From NCBI RefSeq assembly GCF_023699475.1, contig NZ_JALXFV010000006.1:39076-103075 (forward strand): a stretch of 64,000 nt of DNA, read 5' to 3'. Each line of letters starts with the position of its first letter. Positions within the stretch are counted from its first letter, which is position 1. Source of the DNA: Halomarina rubra (GTDB lineage Archaea > Halobacteriota > Halobacteria > Halobacteriales > Haloarculaceae). Both the position numbers and the translations under genes were made by a program. The notes beneath the pieces were generated by a model, which was not told the DNA's origin, searched no databases, and worked only from the letters and a program-made list of their open reading frames with translations. Positions 60,739 through 64,000 of the stretch are shown piece by piece.

Positions 60739-60896
60739 GTTCGCTCAACACGCCCTTGTCGGCGCCAACACTGCCATGTCGACTTCAAGACGTTCTGTGA
60801 GGAATCGGTCTCGATGGCACTCGATGCGGGGTATCACGAAGAGACGATGAGCGACATCTAGACCTCGCTCTCACCCCACCGGTTCCGGAGTAACCG
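60739..60896 (+). pseudogene. Decayed duplicate of the origin-linked gene end and its ORB-like site
   Basis: This block matches 36429-36589 in the same orientation over about 160 bases. It has several base changes, one deleted base (near 60775) that shifts the frame, and two further deleted bases near 60870. The ORB-like site (60872-60895) is kept. It is a non-functional fragment of the 35749 gene and marks an old rearrangement or exchange involving origin sequence. Confidence 0.8.
60872..60896 (-). repeat. Second-type ORB-like repeat in the duplicated block
   Basis: On the minus strand it reads CGGTTACTCCGGAACC then GGTGGGGTG, close to the copies at 35199 and 36563. Confidence 0.6.
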
Positions 60897-60997
60897 TTGC
60901 GGAAAACGGCTCAGAAACTAAAATACAGCTAATACGGGATATCGACCTCCTTATTATAGCTCAAACTATTATAGTCTGATTCCTAACTCTGGGACTC

Positions 60998-61005
60998 ATA
61001 TATAT
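60998..61005 (+). promoter_or_regulatory. TATA box of the interrupted ATPase gene
   Basis: ATATATAT lies 20 bases before the ATG at 61026, typical of a leaderless haloarchaeal transcript. The gap 60579-61025 otherwise contains only the fragments described. Confidence 0.5.
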
Positions 61006-61025
61006 CTCCCCCTACGACTGGGGGT

Positions 61026-61487
61026 ATGGACCACTTCGTCAATCGCACCGATGAACTCGATCGGTTGCGGACTCTCTTTGAGGGACGATACGTGAACGAC
61101 AAGGTTCACAAGATGCCGTACGCGAAGCTGGCGAACATCCTCACGTACAAAGCCCATCTAGACGGTCGAGTGTGCCTCCCGGTGAACGAGTACGATACTT
61201 CTGTGACGTGTTGGCGGTGTGGGTCGCAGAACACCTCTCGGGAGGTGCAGGGTCGTGTGGAGTGTCACGACTGTGGGCTGGACGATAACGGTGACAAGAA
61301 TGGTGCGTCGAACATTGCGAAACGAGCCGTTGGTAAGGACATTCAGAGCCCGCTATCGACGGTGGGGGCTGTTGTGGCTCAGCCCGAAACGCAGGTCAGA
61401 CTCAAAGGACCTAACGGTGAGATAGAACCTGCGAACTCCCCAAGCGACGTGGGATTATCCCTCAGTGAGGGAAGCCCACGACTTTAG
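61026..61487 (+). pseudogene. Chimeric remnant: N-terminus of an archaeal ATPase joined to TnpB C-terminus
   Basis: The frame begins 'MDHFVNRTDELDRLRTLFEG', the usual first residues of archaeal AAA-type ATPases, and then changes at about residue 22 into the C-terminal third of a TnpB protein (KMPYAKLANILTYKAHLDGR; zinc pairs in CWRCGSQNTSREVQGRVECH then DCG; RuvC-III Asp in DDNGDKNGASNIAKRAVG). The TnpB hairpin is at 61475-61494. The TnpB N-terminus and most of the ATPase are missing, so neither function survives. This is the footprint of an element that inserted into or beside the ATPase gene, followed by a deletion. Confidence 0.72.
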
Positions 61488-61494
61488 TCGTGGG
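61475..61494. repeat. IS-end hairpin of the TnpB remnant
   Basis: CCCACGAC-TTTA-GTCGTGGG, with GAAG before and AGAAG after; the same type as the hairpins at 45254 and 45572. Confidence 0.68.
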
Positions 61495-61556
61495 AGAAGT
61501 CACAAGGGAATGGTGTCTGCGGTATACGAATTGGATAGCATTGTTCCCTCTTCCGT

Positions 61557-62003
61557 TTATAGCGACCACTGTGTCTCGATGCGTTGGGATATCGCCGTCA
61601 TGATGGTAGAGTACACTTCGAGTGGATGCAGCGAAGGAAGTTCGAGGTCAGTAATCTCGGTGGCAAACGGTGGTTCATGGAAGTGCAACCGGGTGTTATG
61701 GGTGTTCGGGTGCCGGTCCCAGCGACACTCCCAGAGTTCCTCGTTCTCGTGTTCTTCGACATAGTGGACCGAGAAATCACCAGTCGTGAACCATCGGACG
61801 TCGAGTCGGGCCGCTGCCACTGAGTCTGGGTATTGCTCAGCGTCGAATTGTCCATGGAGCAGTCGGGGCTCGTAGGAATCTGGGTCAAACGCAGTCTCCG
61901 CTACGAGAGAATCCGACGAAAGGTGTCGCTCCAGTAGGCGCAGGGTCTGTCGGTCCGGTGGGCCTGTTGAGGGCGGCGCTGAATCCTCTGGTGGCTGGTC
62001 CAT
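61557..62003 (-). CDS. W/H-motif partner protein of the second HTH module
   Basis: A 148-residue protein. It carries 'LDVRWFTTGDFSVHY', 'WECRWDRHPNTHN' and 'RLHFHEPPF', the same W, H-Y, R-W-D-x-H-P-N and H-F-H-x-P-P pattern as the first module's partner at 50373. The rest of the two proteins has diverged. Its start codon follows directly on the stop of the HTH gene, with no gap, so it is translationally coupled. Function is not known; a toxin-like role is inferred from arrangement. Confidence 0.68.
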   Translation of the reverse strand: MDQPPEDSAPPSTGPPDRQTLRLLERHLSSDSLVAETAFDPDSYEPRLLHGQFDAEQYPDSVAAARLDVRWFTTGDFSVHYVEEHENEELWECRWDRHPNTHNTRLHFHEPPFATEITDLELPSLHPLEVYSTIMTAISQRIETQWSL

Positions 62004-62531
62004 TTATGCCGGAATCAGGTGGCCATCGTTCTGAGAGAGCTGCCGAGCAAGTTCGTACAGTCGAATATCTCGAATCACTCCCTGCCACTCGCTGACTGCA
62101 GTCATCCGCTCGTGGATGGATTCGTGATCACCGTGGCCGAACACGCTAACCGCCGTTGGATCTGTTGTCCCGAACCGCGCTTCGTATTCTGTCCGCTGCG
62201 TTTCGAGTGCCTCTACGCGGTCAATGATCTCTTCGACAGAGAGATCGGCTGCGATTCGACTGGCGTCTTGCCATTCAAGATACCCTTCGTTTCGTTCGTA
62301 TGTCGCCGGGCGATTGTCTCTATTGGCTCGGACGATACCCATCTCTGCCAACCGGTCGAGATGCTTTTTCGCGGCGTTTGGAGAACAACTCGCAAGCTCA
62401 GCGATTTCGCTGTACGTAGTCGGCGAGGTAACTCCGAGGACGACATCGTAGACGCGACCGAACGTGTCCGTTCCCACCTGCCACCGGCGCTCAGTATCGT
62501 CGGATGGAGGGGCCGGGTCGAACTTGGTCAT
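62004..62531 (-). CDS. Haloarchaeal HTH protein, first gene of the second two-gene module
   Basis: A 175-residue protein. The winged helix is 'TTYSEIAELASCSPNAAKKH' then LDRLAEMGIVRANRDN, with a wing at 'RPATYERNEGYLEW'. A helical C-terminal half (AADLSVEEIIDRVEALETQR) follows. Fold and gene order match the 49811 gene, though the sequences are diverged. It is likely the antitoxin-like, DNA-binding member. Confidence 0.72.
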   Translation of the reverse strand: MTKFDPAPPSDDTERRWQVGTDTFGRVYDVVLGVTSPTTYSEIAELASCSPNAAKKHLDRLAEMGIVRANRDNRPATYERNEGYLEWQDASRIAADLSVEEIIDRVEALETQRTEYEARFGTTDPTAVSVFGHGDHESIHERMTAVSEWQGVIRDIRLYELARQLSQNDGHLIPA

Positions 62532-62599
62532 ACCTCTCTATAGGCATCTCTCGCAATATATCTTTTGACTGCTCAAATATCTTCGAAAACGTGTTTGGT

Positions 62600-62728
62600 C
62601 GGGCTATCGTCGGCGCGCGGACTATCGAGCAACTGGAGGAGAACCTCGGTGCTGCGCGTATCGACCTCTCGGATGAGCAGGTTGAGCGCTTGACGGAATC
62701 GAAGGCCGGCCCGTACGGCGGACTGTAG
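62600..62728 (+). pseudogene. C-terminal fragment of an aldo/keto reductase
   Basis: The translation GRAIVGARTIEQLEENLGAA then RIDLSDEQVERLTESKAGPY matches the last helices of aldo/keto reductases. No catalytic Tyr/Lys/His or NADPH-binding part precedes it, so only about 42 residues remain. The rest of the gap up to 62913 shows no gene. Confidence 0.6.
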
Positions 62729-62913
62729 ACGTCGGTCGACTGGCTCCTCCAATCGTTGGGGACCAATTGTGGGCGAATGCCATCGAGAGCTGATGAAACG
62801 TACTCTTCAACCTTCAAATGAGCGTGGAACCGGCGAGATCTCCGGGATGGGACTTGCGTTAGCTCACCACGAGTCCCAATTCGAGGGGCTGACCGCAGTA
62901 TTCAGCAAGTGAC

Positions 62914-63921
62914 TCAGTAGACCCACCCACTGATGTTGAGCAGATACCGTTCACCCTCGTAGGCGACGTACCAGCCACTCCGCGGACTCGGGATGCCAGG
63001 GTAGCCCTCCATCCGTTTTCGCAACTGCTTGTATCCGGGGGAAGGCTCGTTGCAATCCTGATAGTGTCCGTCCTCGCCGGCCTCTATCGCTGTCTCGAGG
63101 ACAGATTGCTCTTCGTTCGAAAGGTCATCAAGTGATACGAGGAATCGGTCGGCAACAAACGCTCGAAACTCCGCTTCGGATGCCGCCACCTGCGTTGCGC
63201 TGTAGTCGTACGTCCTGTGAGCAAGTAACTCCTCTTCGTCGGTAATGGTGACTTCATACACCCGGTTGTCCCACTCAACCCACGTCGTCCCTACGCCAAC
63301 GAGGGCCGAGTCGGCCGTCCCATCTGGATAGGGTGCTGGGGCGTTCGAAACCGACATGCCCGTTGTGGGGAGCCCGTCGCGCGAATACTCCGGGCCGTGT
63401 ACCAGCAGGTCGAGTGCGTTCTGGTCGGCATCAGGAAGGGTGCTATACTCGGTGACAGTCTCATCAGATGGTGCCGACTGGCCTTTCTCCCACGAGAGGG
63501 CCGCAGTACGGCCGGACACCATTTCAGTTCCCAACTGGTCGACCTCAATGCGGTAGATTGTCGCTTCGTGGCTGACGAACTGTCCGTCCTGTATTGGCGG
63601 CCTTCCGAACGTCTCCAATTCAACTCCGTCTTCGGCGATGATTCGGTCGAAGAGCCGCTGTTGGCTCGGTTGAAGTGTCGTCGGGAACTGTTTGGAAGGT
63701 GAAAACGGAGACAGTGAGACCGTGGACCCACGAACGCACTCGGGCGTCGGCGGAGAATCAGAGGGCTGGACACTCACAGTTCGACCACTCGTGGTGGGGG
63801 GAGACTCTGTCGGCTCTGGTGCGGAGGACGTTGCTGGCTGGTCGCGTGCTGGCGTATCGGTGATACAGCCACCGACGAGGAGAGGGACCGCGACCGTAAG
63901 CAGGGACCGTCGAGTTCGCAT
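62914..63921 (-). CDS. Tat-type lipoprotein, unknown function
   Basis: A 335-residue protein. The N-terminus has a twin arginine and lipobox (RTRRSLLTVAVPLLVGGCIT), followed by a Pro/Ser/Thr linker (SSAPEPTESPPTTSG). The mature domain is acidic and soluble with two Cys (at VRGSTVS and DCNEPSP) that could form a disulfide. Near the end 'SGWYVAYEGERYLLNISGWV' recalls small beta sheets. No family is recognised. It is anchored to the outer membrane face. The 79 bases downstream in the window, beyond its start, show nothing further. Confidence 0.72.
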   Translation of the reverse strand: MRTRRSLLTVAVPLLVGGCITDTPARDQPATSSAPEPTESPPTTSGRTVSVQPSDSPPTPECVRGSTVSLSPFSPSKQFPTTLQPSQQRLFDRIIAEDGVELETFGRPPIQDGQFVSHEATIYRIEVDQLGTEMVSGRTAALSWEKGQSAPSDETVTEYSTLPDADQNALDLLVHGPEYSRDGLPTTGMSVSNAPAPYPDGTADSALVGVGTTWVEWDNRVYEVTITDEEELLAHRTYDYSATQVAASEAEFRAFVADRFLVSLDDLSNEEQSVLETAIEAGEDGHYQDCNEPSPGYKQLRKRMEGYPGIPSPRSGWYVAYEGERYLLNISGWVY

Positions 63922-64000
63922 ACCGACAGGTCAAACAGTAACTGGCATACTCTTTGTGGTGAGACCGTTCGATTCGTCGAATTGTGTGCTAGTGCTCGGG

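Noticed and set aside
1..64000. CRISPR array, rRNA genes or tRNA genes
   Set aside because: No regular direct repeats with unique spacers, no rRNA-like sequence and no complete tRNA cloverleaf were recognised by eye on either strand.

Overview
The window is chromosomal or megaplasmid DNA from a halophilic archaeon of the class Halobacteria. The evidence is consistent: strongly acidic proteins, TATA boxes about 25 bases before start codons with little or no leader, Tat/lipobox secreted proteins, an Orc1/Cdc6 initiator with ORB-like repeats, a CDC48-type AAA ATPase, a halobacterial-type 2Fe-2S ferredoxin, and an AglF-like nucleotidyltransferase. The genus cannot be fixed from the sequence alone. 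The first 8.3 kb and the origin region look clearly richer in A+T than the rest, which suggests acquired DNA.

Layout. (1) 1-11.8 kb: a surface-glycan locus with a flippase (5' end outside the window), four glycosyltransferases, two sulfatase-fold enzymes and two SDR epimerases. (2) 11.7-12.3 kb: a Nudix hydrolase. (3) 12.4-21.7 kb: two back-to-back blocks forming a MoxR/DUF58/DUF4129/DUF4350/DUF1616 module. (4) 21.9-27.6 kb: a membrane hydrolase, then a three-gene overlapping operon for a MacB/Lol-like exporter (permease, multi-pass protein, ATPase). (5) 27.9-32.9 kb: sugar-nucleotide supply (glmS, a GlmU-like nucleotidyltransferase, an epimerase, aglF). (6) 33.0-36.6 kb: a replication origin with Orc1/Cdc6, six inverted ORB-like repeats of one type, two of a second type, and a tandem-duplicated protein gene of unknown function. 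(7) 36.8-48.8 kb: a methyltransferase, a CaCA antiporter, CDC48, a PQQ dehydrogenase with a lanthanide-type Asp-X-Asp motif, an IS1341-type element and small zinc proteins. (8) 49.0-54.1 kb: a run of small genes separated by copies of a palindromic repeat of about 100 bp. (9) 54.4-59.2 kb: an NMT1/THI5-type ABC importer with an unusual HTH-plus-substrate-binding fusion regulator. (10) 59.3-64 kb: a second CaCA antiporter, then a graveyard of fragments (P-loop ATPase, duplicated origin gene and ORB, ATPase/TnpB chimera, aldo/keto reductase), a second HTH/partner gene pair and a lipoprotein.

The most unusual items are: the palindromic repeat array whose copies supply the stop codons of three genes; the HTH-THI5-like fusion beside its probable transporter; the lanthanide-signature PQQ dehydrogenase without a signal peptide; two copies of an HTH/W-H-motif gene pair that looks like a toxin-antitoxin module; and a direct repeat of origin-linked sequence that brackets about 24 kb.
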